This document shows positions 1 to 13,487 of a stretch of DNA of 64,000 bases, piece by piece. The DNA is from Anoplopoma fimbria (taxonomy: Eukaryota > Chordata > Actinopteri > Perciformes > Anoplopomatidae), in contig NC_072457.1 in NCBI RefSeq assembly GCF_027596085.1, forward strand, positions 28,932,787 to 28,996,786. Reading direction: 5' to 3'. The notes under the pieces are model-generated. The model was given only the letters and a program-made list of their open reading frames with translations, did not search any database and was not told the origin of the DNA. The number at the start of each line of letters is the position of its first letter. The first letter of the stretch is position 1. Position numbers and translations under genes: made by a program.

Positions 1-2130
1 CAGTAAGAGGTAAGATAAATGAACACTGTGACAATCATACATGTTGAACACAAGTTTATCCAGATGTCTTGGAGGTCCCTTCAATATCCTTCGATGTATT
101 TATTTTAAAGTGCCTGCCCTATTCCAAACAGTTCCCAATGACATCTTATCAGATGGTTCTGTGTCAAAAACTGCTCGGCTGGTCAGGTCAGGGGTTTCCA
201 GGTTTGGTACCATTATGCCTGTACATAGCCCAAAACCTGTGCTCACAGTCCGTGTCTGGCAACCCATTACATAGCCCGACACGCTGCACAGAAGTACTGG
301 GATTAATGAATGGCTAAACTGCTGTTGATCAAGAAACAAAATGTAGTTCCCCATCGAACCTAGAATTGGTGTTTTTACATTTTTGTAGAGGTTTAAAAAT
401 ATGATACGCTGTGTTAAAATGTTAGCTTTTGATGTCATGGTACGCGTTTTCTTCTGTTTCCAGTTTTATATCTAAGCCAGGCTCAATACGTTCTGGCTTC
501 ATCTCTCTCCTTGCACATGAGATTGATATCCATATTCTCAACCCACTTTCTAAAGGCAGGCAAAACAGCAAATTCCCCAAATTTGAAAGTTCCCCTTAAG
601 CTTTGTGTTTAGTGACACATAAACCAGCTTTTACCAGTTTATAAACTCTGGCAAAGCTCACTGGGATTGGAGCCTATTATGTGCCCCGTATTAAATAAAA
701 GATGCCTCACAGTGACTAAATGTAGGAGGCCCCAGTCCTGATTAAATCACTCCGGACAGGCCAAATGAAAGTCACTGTCAACACAGTTGGGATGAGTAAC
801 ACTGTGATGAAGATTTTAAAGGCCAGAAGAAGCTGGCAGAGTGCCGGGTGAACTATTCCTGTCTCTGGAGAGGAGATCTCTGGTGATCAAGAAACACACT
901 CTGAGAACCAGGCCTACATATTGCCTGTGTGAAGTAGCATTCATGCACAAACTGGCATAGAAAGAGTTGTCTTATCATAAAAATATGAATCAACATGTGT
1001 GGAAAAGCCTCCAAATGAAAACATAAATATCTTTACTGCTTCCAGGTGGCTGCATTAGGGGTCAGGGGTAAAATCAATTCTCAAATAACATTAGCAAGAT
1101 CATCTTTCTCTTGGAGGCAGTTGTATCTCTGCAAGAACAAAAGCTAATGGTAAGGTGCTCAATGACAGATGATAGTTTGGTTAAATGAACCACGCTGGCA
1201 TCAACCTTCACATTTGACAGACGCAACTATTATTCAAAATGGGTTCAGGCTGAATTGTTTTAGTCTATTAAATCTCTCTTTTGTACGACTGTTTTGCTTT
1301 TCGCTCTAAATACAAAGCTTCTGTCAAAAGAAAAAGAAGAAGCAGTTAAAGGAAAACTTAATGAGCTAGTGAAAATGTAACATTTAATGTTACATGCCTG
1401 ATAAGTCATCCGAAATTAAAGATGAGAGAGGTTAAGAAGAAAATTTCCTGAGCATCAAAGACATTCACAAATCAATCCCTCATCCATCCATTTTTCATTG
1501 CTTATCTAGGTCTGGGCTGCAGTATATCTAAGTACAGTATGTAAAGCAAGAGACTTCCTTTCTCCCACAGGGGCTGAGAAGAAAGGAAGTCCGCTCCCTC
1601 CTGGGAGATGATGTTCCCAGAAGATGGAATATGCTATCCCCTCAGGGTCTTCCCTTAGTTCTCCTCCCAGCTGGTGATTGAAGACAAACCTTCAAAGGGA
1701 GGCATCCAGGAATCACCCTTATAAGATGTTCATAACAACTAAATGAGCTCCTATTAATGCAAAGGAGCAGCAGCTCCACCCCAAGCTCCTTCTGGAAGCA
1801 TGAGCTCCTCTCCCTCTCTCTAAAAGTGAGCTCAACTATGCTGAGGAGGGAATACATTCTGTATCAGTCTTCTCATTCTTTTAGTCATGAAAACGTATCC
1901 TCATCCAACGGTTCGTATGATATCTTACGAAAAGTTACTCCTCTATTTTCGTGCGGGAAAGATCATGAAGTTCTAAGTTGGGTTTTGGCAACAAAACTAT
2001 GATCGTTTGGGTTAAAATAATTATGGAAGTGCCATTATTGAAGTACAAGGACAAATAAATCATCATTGACATATTTTTTCACATGGTGAAGGAATAGCCC
2101 TCTGCTGGGTGACACTTTTTGTTATCCATC

Positions 2131-2440
2131 GGTTGGTCAGACCACCACTTTGGTCTCGACTTAAAGGTCAACAACTATTGGATGGATTGCCATGAAATGT
2201 TGTACACCTTCTCCTGGTAAGCAGTTGACGAATCCTTACTTTGGTGTTCCCTGACTATTATTTTAACACCATCTGGTGGTAAAAACTTGAATTTGTCCAA
2301 TAATTTCGTTTATGACCAAATACCTGCAAAACCGACGACATTCCCATCAGCCTCATCTGTATTTTGTGTTTAGTACTAATCATAGACCGTATACAAAGAA
2401 TGTTAGCATGATAACATGTTTAACATTATACCCATCATGA
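2131..2440 (+). repeat. Dispersed teleost repeat, unclassified (copy 1)
   Basis: This has the recognisable sentence-like sequence of a common fish repeat: a 'ggatggattgccatgaaat' core, then 'tatgaccaaatacctgcaaaac', 'cccatcagcctcatctgta', and 'ttagcatg' near the end. Related copies lie at 39383-39635 (same strand) and 32811-32931 (opposite strand). It is diverged and non-coding. I recall the family from teleost genomes but cannot assign a class. Confidence 0.6.
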
Positions 2441-3039
2441 AGAGAATAATACTGTTGTGAAGTTCAATAAATACACTCACCCACATCTCTCTGAAACATA
2501 TTTAACAATAATGTAGTCCAATTCCAACACAAACTACAACCTAACAAATTATCATGAAGACATATTGACAAAAGCATGCAAGTTATTCAAACTAAATCTA
2601 TCTTTCCTTCTCATCAAACTCCTCTCTGTGGAGAACAAAACTAATCTGAACACACACGCTATCACTTCACATCTCCCACTCTCTCTGTATCAATCTTCAA
2701 ACACCAGAGGACCAAAAGCCTTTAAATAAACATCACAACTGTAATAAGACAAAATCCCAGGTGCTTATGATAAAAAAAATCTCCTCAGCATCTGAGTAAA
2801 CGCATAAAATATCAATTACAAAGTTCCTTGGCATCTGCTAATTAAATATTGACTCAAATCCCTCAAGTTGTAGACATATCTCTGAGGTCCTTTTAACACT
2901 TTTCATCTACACACTATCACACACAAGAAATAGAGTGTGGTGCCTGTGTGTGTTTGTGCACACACTACACACATCCAAACCGTGGATATCACCTCGTCCA
3001 TGAATCTATATGTGTGTGACCACACTTATTGGCTCGGCA

Positions 3040-3225
3040 GTTAAACGTTTAACTCCAGCTGAGAGACTTTGACAAATAGCCTGTCTGCTGACCCCGCCCG
3101 GGGCAGTCAGTCTAATTCTGTACCATTTGACATTTGGCCCGTGTCTAAATCATTGTAATATGACTGAAATATCCCGGGCTTTTAATCATTCACAGCCCTG
3201 AGGGAAAAGAAAAGTTAGTGAGTTA
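3040..3225. promoter_or_regulatory. Candidate conserved non-coding block with palindrome
   Basis: GTTAAACGTTTAAC at 3040-3053 is a perfect 14 bp palindrome. It is followed by unique, balanced-composition sequence with several homeodomain-like AT cores such as TAATCATT and CTAATTC. It has no repeat character. The enhancer role is inference from composition only. Confidence 0.22.
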
Positions 3226-4220
3226 ATAACGAATGGGAAGAAATGGTGTGAAATGACATTTCCTTTTTTTCCTTCGTTTTTTTTAACTGTTGCAAAAAGA
3301 AATAGGCAAACACAATCTTTGCAAAAAGTAGAATCACAATGTTTTTTGTAAGAATTGAGATCACTATTTTCCTCTGTAACTGAAACATTTGCACTATTGA
3401 TTTTCTTGTCTCTAAGTGTCCTAAGAAAAACTGCTTTAATTTTTAGTTTTAAGTTACAGCAGTAGAGTTGAGAAGATGGATTGTTTCATTAAAAAAAGGT
3501 GTATAAGACTATCAAGTGGATTTAATGGAATTTGCGCTCAAGATGCAACAACAAATGGATCTTGCAACAAGCAATTGACCATAAGCACCGTCAAGGTGTC
3601 AGAGCTACAATGAAGCCCACACTGTCACTAACTGCACTCCATGAATAAATATCTTTTAGAAAAGAAAAAAAAGGGATTTAACTATGACTAGCTCGAAATG
3701 CACAAAACCAGCATTAAAATAAAGAAAAGCTGAGAGGATTGCATGAGAGTCTATGGAGCGGAGCCATGTAGTTGTCAGAGGCTGGTCTGAGCTAGCTTAT
3801 GCTAGGCCACGGAATAAACAAAAGTGTGTTTGGCAAGATCTTGACGCACTTGGCAAGGGGGGGCTTGAATGCAATCTGGACGTGTCACTGGTTTCACCGG
3901 AATAGAGCCGTGGTGTCCTCTTGTTGGCACGGAGCAGCAACTTACTTTTGACTTGTGGAGGTAAAGAAATGAAAACAAACAAATCTCTGCGCAGAGGCGT
4001 ACTGACAGCTCAGCTGCTGATTCTGAGGACAGACAGGGTTTGAAATCGGGAAGATGATGAATCATAAATAACATAAATAACACACTACAAAGTAAGTGGT
4101 AATCATTCTGTAGACCACTTGAATGTAGTTTTAATAATTGGCTGTAATATCAATTCCACACAAACACCTGTTTATTCTAAACATCAATGTATGTGCACAT
4201 CAGCTGTTGCGTGTAGTATA

Positions 4221-4257
4221 CAATAATATATATATATATATATATATACTGTATATA
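4221..4257. repeat. TA microsatellite
   Basis: A short run of TA dinucleotides ends in CTGTATATAG. Confidence 0.9.
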
Positions 4258-7253
4258 GAAAGCAAGTAAGGCAGAATCGTATACAATGACATTGTATACA
4301 TGCCTGAATTGAGATTGCGATCTTTTAATGATTAATCATGCTGCCCTGGCGCACTCACTAACATAGGACATGCATTGTAATGCTCCTCCTTCCTCACACA
4401 CAATCTCACATGTGTGAAGCAGTGCATTTCGATCGTTTTTGCCGAGACTCACCACGGCAGATTGGACATCATTGAGGATGCAGTGCGAGGACACTGAATA
4501 CAAACCATTTCTCATACTAAAATCCTCTTGTGAATTACATTTTTTTCGATGATGTAAAACTTTGTTATTAGAGGTTTAAATTGCTGGTGTTGAATAGAGG
4601 AGAGGATAATGGGGATTCAAGGGATCAGTATGCTTTAAAAGTACAAGATCAGTGTCATCTGAACACGTCCTCAGGAAATAAGGGTTTGTTCCGTTCCAAA
4701 TGGCCATATTTGAGGGTGAAATAAAAAGCCTACTGTCATGGAGAGAGGGGACACAATGAATTGTACAAATGGGAAAAAGAGCGCACGTGTGTTTTATGTC
4801 TTTGTGGTCTAGGTGCAGCTCACCGATGACATGTGAGGGCACTGAGGTGTGAAGATGTGGGCTGGGTCTATAAAGATGGCTCCTTCCTCTGCTCACAAGC
4901 TCTCAACTCCATAAGATGCAGCTTTTCATGTTCTCTTAAATTATCTGGTTTGTCTTTTTGTAAAAATAAATTAGCTTTTGCATCAAACCTAGTGTCGTAT
5001 TCTTGTGTTCCAGTTTTTGAGCAGGTCATAACATTGTTCACACAACAAAGGGAAGTTGTTGCTTCAGGAATCAAAGAAGAGAGCTTGAGAGGGACTTATA
5101 AAACCTGCTTACTTTCTCACCTCCACAGACCTGGACAATCACAGTGTGAATTGCATGCTTGTCTGATTCTGACTGACCTTTCCAACCTTTCCAACATTGG
5201 AAAGAACCTCAACTTCAGAAACGCATTGGTGTTTCAGACGCGGTAAATGATCCGACAAGCACATGACACGACATGCACACTGATACCTTAAAGGTCAGGC
5301 TATGCTTGAACTGAAAGAGTCTGTACGACATGGTGTCCGACCATCTCTGAAATTAAAAGTTTTTAAAGTTGTTCCAAACTGCCACACTGGAAGTCGGAAT
5401 GAAAAGCAAGCCAATGTAAAGAGAGAGAAGACGAAGATATATTTTTTTAAATAAGGGGATAATTGCACATATTCACTCAGTCTCTCCTGTCCTGGAAGGC
5501 GTTCATAAAAATTCTTGTGTTAGGAATGAAAAAACGGTGCTGAGAGAGAAGTTCAAACTCTGCCCCCTCACAGCTGAACAATCACCGTGTGAAGTGGGCG
5601 TGAATATCAGATCACTGGTTTTGGAGAGTTACAAAATTGATTGGACAAGGACCCCTTAACCCAATAATGGGTGAGCTTCGTCTTGAGTAATAGTAGAAGT
5701 AGAAGAAAAGAAAGAAGAAGAAAAATCATTTTTAAAAAATGATTTACAAATCACAAGTGTAGACAGCAAAACACTGACCTTGGATCTGAGTAAAAGGATC
5801 CTATTAGATGTCTTTCTAGGGCCATTATCGATCAATAAACCAAGAATAGATTGCACTTTTCCTTTCTGGTTTGGTATACGGCGGTAAAAAAAATGTAAGT
5901 AATCTCAATGTCCATTTGTTCTCGTCTTTGAAGGCTGAATATTAGACTGAAAATCCTCTGCTGCTGGATTGCTGTTGATCATCACAACACAATGAGACAT
6001 CGGCATGAACGCCCAGTGTTCATCCAAGACACTTTGGGAGTTAAGTGCCTTGCTCAAAAGCACCACATAAGTATACTTAACAAGGGTAGCTTTTAGGTAG
6101 CAAGGCTCTCAGATTGGTCCAATGACTCAAACCAGCATGACGCTCTGGCCAACCATAATTTGTTGAATTAGGACTTTCCATCATGGCATCATCAGCACCA
6201 CCTCCCTCTTTTCAAACATCTCAGGTTTGAAAAGTAAAATAAAAGTGAAATGCAGTTATACTGTTGGAGGGAACCACTGAATTAAATCACATTAGTCATC
6301 ATGAGTCTAATGGGGTTGGTGCCATTTGTAGTGGAATAATTTAACCTTACACATCATTTATGAAGAGGAGAGGCTGAAAATATGGAGGGCATAATAAAAA
6401 AAAAGGCAAATGACTATATGACTCAAGTTCATATTCCTCATTAAATATTTCAGAGATTCAAATCCTATGACAAACATCTGATAAGCTCGGCAGCATCAAA
6501 TACAATCATACGGGTGACAGAATACAACTTCTGAGTCTCAACCAAATAAATGTTAAATCCAGCAAGTTATGATACTTCTAGAAAAAGCATGTTACATCTG
6601 AATCTGTTACAGCAACTCAATTCAGTGGACCATTACACCGCAGCTCAATTTAAGGAAACCAGGGAGTGATTTTCTCTGAGTGGTGCTCAAGCCATTAGCT
6701 TTTGTCAAACAGGACAAAAAGGTAGAGTGAAAGGACCTTGGAGAGCAAAGCCTTTCAGGAGGGGAAGGAAAGCATACGTGTTGCCATGACAACCACTGAA
6801 AATGATCAGTTGGGGGCATCATGTTTTGCTCAAACTGTATTTGTTTGACTCTAGTGCCATCTTGTGGTTGGAATTTAAATTAAACATATACGCTCCTAGT
6901 AAAACTGAAAGTTTGGACAAACATTTTAGTAAGAATCACAACAAACCAGATTAAAAACTAACTAACATATTAATTAGCAGTCAGCTGCAGATGGATTTGA
7001 TGAAAACACGTACTTTGGTGCCACTTGGTTATGACTTGCGTACATTCAGAAATATGTATATGGGTGTATGTGTTTATTTTGGCATTAAGATAAAAGGGAA
7101 ACATTTTTATTTATTTCTAAATACTAGTGAAGAAATACCACTGTTTGGTATTGTTACATCAATTTCTGAAGGCCGTTTGCATGAGACACACAGATTGATT
7201 AAACTGTTTGATTGAAGCAGAGTCAGAATTAAAAGTACCAGGTTGTGAGTTTT

Positions 7254-7264
7254 CAGAGAGAGAG

Positions 7265-7340
<76 letters not shown>
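7254..7340. repeat. GA then GT compound microsatellite
   Basis: About seven GA units run directly into about 36 GT units. Open frames through it on both strands are repeat artefacts. Confidence 0.95.
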
Positions 7341-7342
<2 letters not shown>

Positions 7343-7941
7343 CTTGACTGGTTATGCAAATGGTTTCTGACAGTATGGGTCTTGACAAAGGCCAGGGACC
7401 TGTGGAGGGAGAGGAAACTGTGTAGCTTCATCCAATCATCAGTCAGAGTGCTGCGAGCAAAACTCTGCAGTTGGCCTCCATGTATCTAATCATGCCTCTC
7501 ACACACACACAGATTTACACACACGCACAATTTTCCCCCGTGTTAACCCGCAAAATGTATGAACTTGAGGAAGTGTGTGTGAGATTCTTTGCTTATCATG
7601 CTGGTTAAGTGTTGAGACAACTTCTGCCCTGGGATATATTTGGAAAGATGGAAGAAAACGCAGAAGGTGAGAGGTCAATGAAATCAAAATGTCTGTTCCA
7701 ATGGTGGTTTAAGAAAAAATACTGTTTGTGCTAAAAGCATTTGCAAGCTAAACATGTCTGATGAATTTAAAAATAGCAAAACAATCAAATATCATTACAA
7801 ATAATGTAAATAAGTGTAAATGTGACTCTAGTAGAGTGTTGTTCTAAAACAACTGTCTTCTTTGGCATTCAGTTCAAGCTGATTTTACACAATGCATGTT
7901 AAGAACATTTAGAACAGTGTTCAGCTATAACATTGGATGAC

Positions 7942-7943
<2 letters not shown>

Positions 7944-7992
<49 letters not shown>
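7944..7992. repeat. AT microsatellite
   Basis: An uninterrupted run of about 24 AT units. Confidence 0.95.
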
Positions 7993-7995
<3 letters not shown>

Positions 7996-8259
7996 AATAG
8001 CGTCGTTTGACCACCAACCTATTCTTTACTTTTTAAGTTATTGTTTTTTTTCTGAAACTAATTAACTCATTAGATTTTCTTTGCACTCTACTAAATGAAG
8101 CTCAAGTTCAATTGTTAAATATAACTAAAGACCACAGGATTATAAACATAAGATTATTATTTTTAATCATGAAATTTACTTTTTCGATGCCCTCTTTGTT
8201 CACAATTATTTCTCACATATATAAAGATGAACCACTAATTCACTGACCTCAGACATTCC

Positions 8260-8465
8260 CCATCTCTCGCCACTTAAAACTCATTTAAATCTGTTACGCT
8301 AGTTTTGTATGTTTTTCTTGTTGTTTTTTGTTTATAACTGTTATATTGTCATCTATCTGCCTTGTTTACATTTTTATTGCTTTTATTCTTTCTACCTTTA
8401 CCATGTAAAGTGCTTTTGAGTACCTTTTAAAGCGTTATACAAATAAAAAAAGTATTATTATTATT
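8260..8465 (+). mobile_element. 3' tail of a non-LTR retroposon
   Basis: The sequence ends in 'gtaaagtgcttttgagtacc', 'aaagcgttatacaaataaa' and then a TTA/TAT tail. This is the typical end of a common fish retroposon (aagcgctatataaataaa-type). The TTA tail has expanded into the adjacent TA/CA/GT microsatellite. No protein-coding part is left. Confidence 0.6.
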
Positions 8466-8602
8466 ACATATATATGTATATACATATACACATATATATA
8501 TATATATACATACATACATATATACATATATATACATATATTATACATACATACATATATATATATGTGTATTTATATATTAGTATTTTGTCAGATATTT
8601 GA

Positions 8603-8647
<45 letters not shown>

Positions 8648-8695
8648 TGTGTGTATATATATGTATATATATATATTTATATATATATATATATA
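8466..8695. repeat. Mixed TA/CATA/GT microsatellite cluster
   Basis: Interspersed TATATG, TACATA and a pure GT core (about 8611-8652) with TA flanks. It directly follows the retroposon tail and probably grew from it. Confidence 0.9.
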
Positions 8696-9444
8696 ATTAG
8701 TATTTTCTTAGATATTTGAAAAAGAAAATGACAGTCAAAACATAATTATTTTCTGACATTGTCTTGTTTGCAATATAAATGCAAAAAATATATAAATAGG
8801 ACTTTGAGCAATAATGTAAATCTGTTAAAAAGAATACAGTTTTATTATTTTCAGTAAACAAGTAAACAATATATCTAAGATTTATTTTATGATTTTGTTG
8901 TTTTCTGGAGATCATTTCCTTAGCAGGAGCATTGTGTTTTTTCGCTGAAATGTTTCAACATATTCTCAGTTTTGTGAGATAAAGGATAAGCTGTATGCAA
9001 AGATATATCAAGAAGTTCAGAGTCAAAAGCAACTGGACTTAATTTGGATTCTTGAAGACAGTTTGCCTCTTACACCGAAAAGCATCTTGTGTTTTTCAGA
9101 GATAAAGGATAAAAATGTCTTCATCACGTTTGTATCAAATATCACGTATGGAGTTACAGGAATAAGAGAGGCCTTTTCACTGACGCAGCCCTTTGATTTC
9201 GGTGTACAGTCACGAAGCGTCTCCCTGGTGATCCATACTGCAAATACCCCCCATTAGGTCGTGATAGCGATTTGGGGCATCATATCTTGCATTAATGGTA
9301 TTGTGTGCCCACATGGATGACTTAGCTCAGGAGGGGGAGGGTCAGATTAAGATGATCCCTGTATTAAAGGGCCCAAACATGCCCCAGCCCCCTGCAAACT
9401 ACGAGACTGTGATCGTTTTAACCTGAAAATAGGCCATTTCTCAG

Positions 9445-9512
<68 letters not shown>
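9445..9512. repeat. GT microsatellite
   Basis: About 34 uninterrupted GT units. Confidence 0.95.
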
Positions 9513-9514
<2 letters not shown>

Positions 9515-9641
9515 GTTGGTTGGTGGGTCAGAAGGACTCCACACACACTCAGGAAGTGTAGTAGTGGAAGAGGGGCAGGGTTTCGAGGAACGTTGCGTGA
9601 CAAGACTGAAGAAAACAGAGTGCAGCCTGGTTTCTACTAAC

Positions 9642-9642
<1 letters not shown>

Positions 9643-9684
<42 letters not shown>
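9643..9684. repeat. CA microsatellite
   Basis: About 20 CA units. Confidence 0.95.
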
Positions 9685-9685
<1 letters not shown>

Positions 9686-11408
9686 CTATACTCATGCACA
9701 CGGACACAAGGCTCTTTACTCTTTTATGTCTCTTCGGTTTAGGTTAGCTGCCCTGGCTCTCCTTCACTCTTTGCTCGACTCTCCTTCAGTTTCTTCTGCC
9801 CCACTTCTCTCCTCTTCTGCTGCCTTCCCCCCCTTCTCCATTATCTGAACGCTGTCTTCTCTCTGATCCTCTGCATATTAATGTGGTCTGGACTATTCCA
9901 TATTTGCTAAATAAAAGTTATAAAAAGGCATCCAAGTTATGATAATAATTGTTAACTTTGTCATAATGTTCTCTTACATCAGCCGCTCCAAGAATACTAT
10001 ATCATTGTTTCAAAAGAACAAGGAAGGTAAAATGAAGCCATTTTACTTTGAAGAATCTTTTTTATGTTGCTCAATCATTTATTGATCAAAGGAGAAATAC
10101 TTCTGACACACATTTTGCTGGCATATCTGGGATTGACTTTCCAGTCTTTTATTTTTATTTTTAACAGTTCAATTTACTATTATTCCTTTATTTGTTATTG
10201 GTTATAAAGTTGTTACAAAGTAACTTTTCATTTACAAGTTTCCCAGGTGAATTTAATATAACCAATCAGATGCTCTGTACAGGCTGCGTTTTCTACCACA
10301 TTTTGGCTTTGCATAATCAACACTATTTGTTGTTACATGATGTAAAGCATTTGTATTTTGATTGGTTAATATGTATTTTTACTACATGTTTTAAATTGTT
10401 TTATCTGGTCCATATGTCTTTCCTTGTCATCGTGTTTTGGATTTTGCATCGTTTTTAGATCTTCAATCCAAAGAAAGTGTACCTTAAAAAACATTTCCAT
10501 GCCCCACCCATGAGCAAAAATAATCTATTATTTTAGGCCTTATTGATTTAATTATATGTAAATAAATAAAAACGCAAAATGTGTGAGACTATTATTGAAT
10601 CAAGCCACATGCCATGTAAACACAACAGTAATTTATCTGAACTGAACATGTTTCATAATAAGGTGATAGTTGTCATGAGGGTTAGCAGGAACTGTTCATA
10701 TGTTCACATTCCATCGACACCAACCAGAGCCTATAAACTCTTTTGAGATTAATTCATTAGCATACTTCAATAAGTTGCTTAATTAAGCTTTGTCTGCTTC
10801 TTTGTACACAACAGTGTCAGCGAAAAAAGTTAAACTCAAACTTACTTAAGCAAAGTCAAATGGAAAGAAGACAGAAACAAGTGCATACAGCATCACTGTA
10901 CTCATGTAATATTCTATTGCATTATCAACAAAATTACAATCATTTAAGAGCCATTGCCTACACTGCATTAGGATTTTAATAATATATATTTTTAATAATC
11001 TAATTCAACAAAAAAAGGGGAAAAAAGATAGAACCAAAAAACAAAAAATGGCGAATCACAGCATTATGTTTTTTCGTTATTTTACTCAAGTAAAAGCATT
11101 ATTTTATGAATAAAATCACAGCCAATCCATCCTGAATAGAACCCTGTTAGAAGAAGCTGAGACACTGACATCGAAAATATGTTCACATCGCTGCATAACA
11201 GTCAAATAATAATAATAAAACGAATATACTTTCCAAAATGATTGAATGTAAATTAAAGTTAAGATTACATTTTATTTTTTATTTTTATAAAAACATCAAT
11301 ATGTTAAGATGCAAATACGTCCAGCAAAGATTCACAATAAATGATAATTATGCTTCTTATCCGTGATAACACGCCAAGGAGTCCAAACACTTCATCAGTG
11401 TGATGCAT

Positions 11409-11525
11409 GACCACATGACCACATGACACATGACCATAATAACATGACAATAATAACATGACAATAATAACATGACAATAATAACATGACAATAATAACA
11501 TGACAATAATAACATGACAATAAAA
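11409..11525. repeat. 14 bp tandem repeat (acatgacaataata)
   Basis: About six near-perfect 14 bp units (acatgacaataata) at 11442-11525 are preceded by degenerate 'ccacatgac' units. It abuts the LINE-tail copy that begins near 11540. Confidence 0.85.
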
Positions 11526-11539
11526 ACCTGTGCAATACA

Positions 11540-11788
11540 TTACACATCACACTGTGCAATAATAGTTAAAATAGTTAAAATAGTTGTTGTTTTTTCTCTG
11601 TCTGTAAATATAATATTTCAGTTATTGTTGTTTTTTCTACTGTTTTTTTTATTGCTTATTTATAATACTTGTTTTATTTTATTTTTATTTTCATTTTTTA
11701 TTTTTATCTTGTCTTCTTCTACTGTTGTAAGTCTGCTAATGTCCCCGCTGCGGGATTAATAAAGGATTATCTTATCTTATCTTCTTAT

Positions 11789-11835
<47 letters not shown>

Positions 11836-11910
11836 CCCGCTGCGGGACTAATAAAGGATTATCTTATCTTATTTTATCTTCTCTTCTCTTCTCTTCTCTT
11901 CTCTTCTCTT
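11540..11910 (+). mobile_element. Non-LTR retrotransposon 3' tail, plus-strand copy
   Basis: This is a T-rich 3' UTR-like segment with 'gtctgtaaatataatatttc', then 'ccccgctgcgggattaataa', then ATCTT repeats. That is the standard 3' end of a fish CR1/L2/Rex-group LINE. The terminal part is repeated at 11833-11875 after a TA run (11791-11832), and the tail continues as TCTTC repeats. An inverted copy lies at 12390-12625. Confidence 0.65.
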
Positions 11911-11924
11911 ATGTCAGACTATAT

Positions 11925-12210
11925 GTCAGGAGTGAGACACCTGTCGGTCTCCTGGTTTACCTGGACAGGTAACGCTTCTCTCTGATAACTGAAGTCATTT
12001 GTGGCCTCGTGCAGCATCCTGATTGACTCGGCTCGAGCCCGTTCCCTCTCTGAGCCTCTCGCGGCCTCCTCTTCCTCTTCCTCTTCTTTCTCACGCGATC
12101 GTTTGATGTGATAGGCCTCATCTGAGCACGAGGAGAGGAGGAGAGGGACGGTGTTGGTTCACAGCCCCTTAGTGCTGCAGTGGATCAGATCTATTAAAGC
12201 ACGCTGAGCA
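11925..12210. promoter_or_regulatory. Unique island between inverted LINE tails
   Basis: This is balanced-composition, non-repetitive sequence with CpGs (for example 'cacgcgatcgtttgatgtga') and 7 bp inverted arms ACCTGTC/GACAGGT. It stands out from the low-complexity flanks. It could be a conserved element or simply ordinary unique DNA trapped between insertions. Confidence 0.22.
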
Positions 12211-12212
12211 GC

Positions 12213-12625
12213 CTAGAAGAGAAGAGAAGAGAAGAGAAGAGAAGAGAAGAGAAGAGAAGAGAAGAGAAGAGAAGAGAAGAGAAGAGAAGAAGAAGAAGAG
12301 AAAGAGAAGAGAAGAGAAAATAAAGAAGAGAAAGAAAATAAGAGAGAGAAGAGAAGATAAGAGAAGAGAAGATAAGAGAAGAGAAGAGAAGAGAAGATAA
12401 TCCTTTATTAGCAGACTTACAACAGCGTAGAGTAAAGTGCACACAAGAGACATAGTAGAAGAAGACAAGCTAAAAATAAAAAATAAAAATGAAAATAAAA
12501 ATAAAATAAAACAAGTATTATAAATAAGCAATAAAAAAAAAACCAGTAGAAAAAACAACAATAACTGAAATATTATATTTACAGACAGAGAAAAAAACAA
12601 CAACTATTTTAACTATTTTTAACTT
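12213..12625 (-). mobile_element. GAAGA tract plus LINE 3' tail, minus-strand copy
   Basis: 12213-12403 is a long AGAAG/GAGAA tract. 12395-12625 is the reverse complement of the plus-strand LINE tail at 11540-11775. Relative to that copy it lacks about 16 bp around the CCCCGCTGCGGG box, with TAAT microhomology at the junction. The open frame across it is low complexity and not a gene. Confidence 0.65.
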
Positions 12626-13127
12626 TTTTAATTATTGAACACAGCACCAGTGCTGCCAGCGACAGGAGGGCTCTAAAAGAAAACTTACAAAAGGAAAATA
12701 AATTGAATCTGATTTGACTTTTTATTATGGTGCAAATTAAATGAGATTTGTAATTGTGGTCAATTAATATCCTGCTAATCTGATTAATAATGAAGGACTG
12801 TTTATATGGCCGTTTGAGTTTGAGAGAGGGATATCAATATGCACATGGAGACATTTAAAAGTGTAATAGCCTGTTAGTCATTTATGTTAAAACACAAAAA
12901 CAGGAGGCCTTCATGAGGTGGGCCAAACATCTCATGGAAAAGGACTGTAACTCACAAGTACTTGATATTTAGTGTAGAATACCAGTTAGTAATATTTATG
13001 ATCTTTTCCAGCTATGAAACAGTTCAAGTCGAGTGGGTGTCAGATATTTCAAAGCATCACAGGACAGTTAACAGAAGTCTAACAAGTTCAAATCACTTTC
13101 CAAAACATGTGCAAAAGCTGTTATATA

Positions 13128-13128
<1 letters not shown>

Positions 13129-13194
<66 letters not shown>
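13129..13194. repeat. GT microsatellite
   Basis: About 33 GT units. Confidence 0.95.
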
Positions 13195-13196
<2 letters not shown>

Positions 13197-13387
13197 GTTA
13201 TTTTGTCTGTCCCCCGTTAAGAGCTGCACCCATTGGGTGTCACTGATTGTGCTTGGACTGGGGCCAACGTCTGACTAAACGCTTAACAGTCTTGTTCAAC
13301 TTGAGTTCTCTTTTTGTATTTGCCATTTGATCGGATTCCTTATTTCAAAGCTGGTTTTAGCTCTGTGGGCAGGCAGGCCTCGGCTCC

Positions 13388-13487
<100 letters not shown>

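Larger units (their letters stand above)
1..7253. other. Gene-free flank
   Basis: I recognise no coding exon or RNA gene here. ORFs are short and have no family signature. The stretch contains one dispersed teleost repeat (2131-2440), a TA microsatellite near 4221-4257, and a higher-complexity block at 3040-3225. A degenerate fish-repeat-like string at about 6025-6130 includes GTGCCTTGCTCAAAAGCAC. The remainder looks like ordinary intergenic sequence. Confidence 0.6.
7341..13128. other. Gene-free flank with clustered repeats
   Basis: I saw no coding exon. It contains TA, GT and CA microsatellites, a retroposon 3' tail at 8260-8465, a 14 bp tandem repeat, an inverted pair of LINE tails enclosing a unique island (11540-12625), and AT-rich unique sequence, notably 9900-11300. 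Confidence 0.6.

Noticed and set aside
100..438. 112-codon minus-strand open frame
   Set aside because: No recognisable domain; no splice or conservation evidence.
4833..5246. 137-codon plus-strand open frame
   Set aside because: No recognisable motif, composition like surrounding intergenic DNA.
7107..7489. His-Thr and Cys-Val open frames at CA/GT repeats, also near 9.4, 13.3, 31.4, 48.0, 51.6 and 61.3 kb
   Set aside because: Microsatellite translations in all frames, no coding signal.
12169..12603. 144-codon minus-strand Ser/Leu/Phe-rich open frame
   Set aside because: It is the GAAGA tract plus a T-rich LINE 3' tail.
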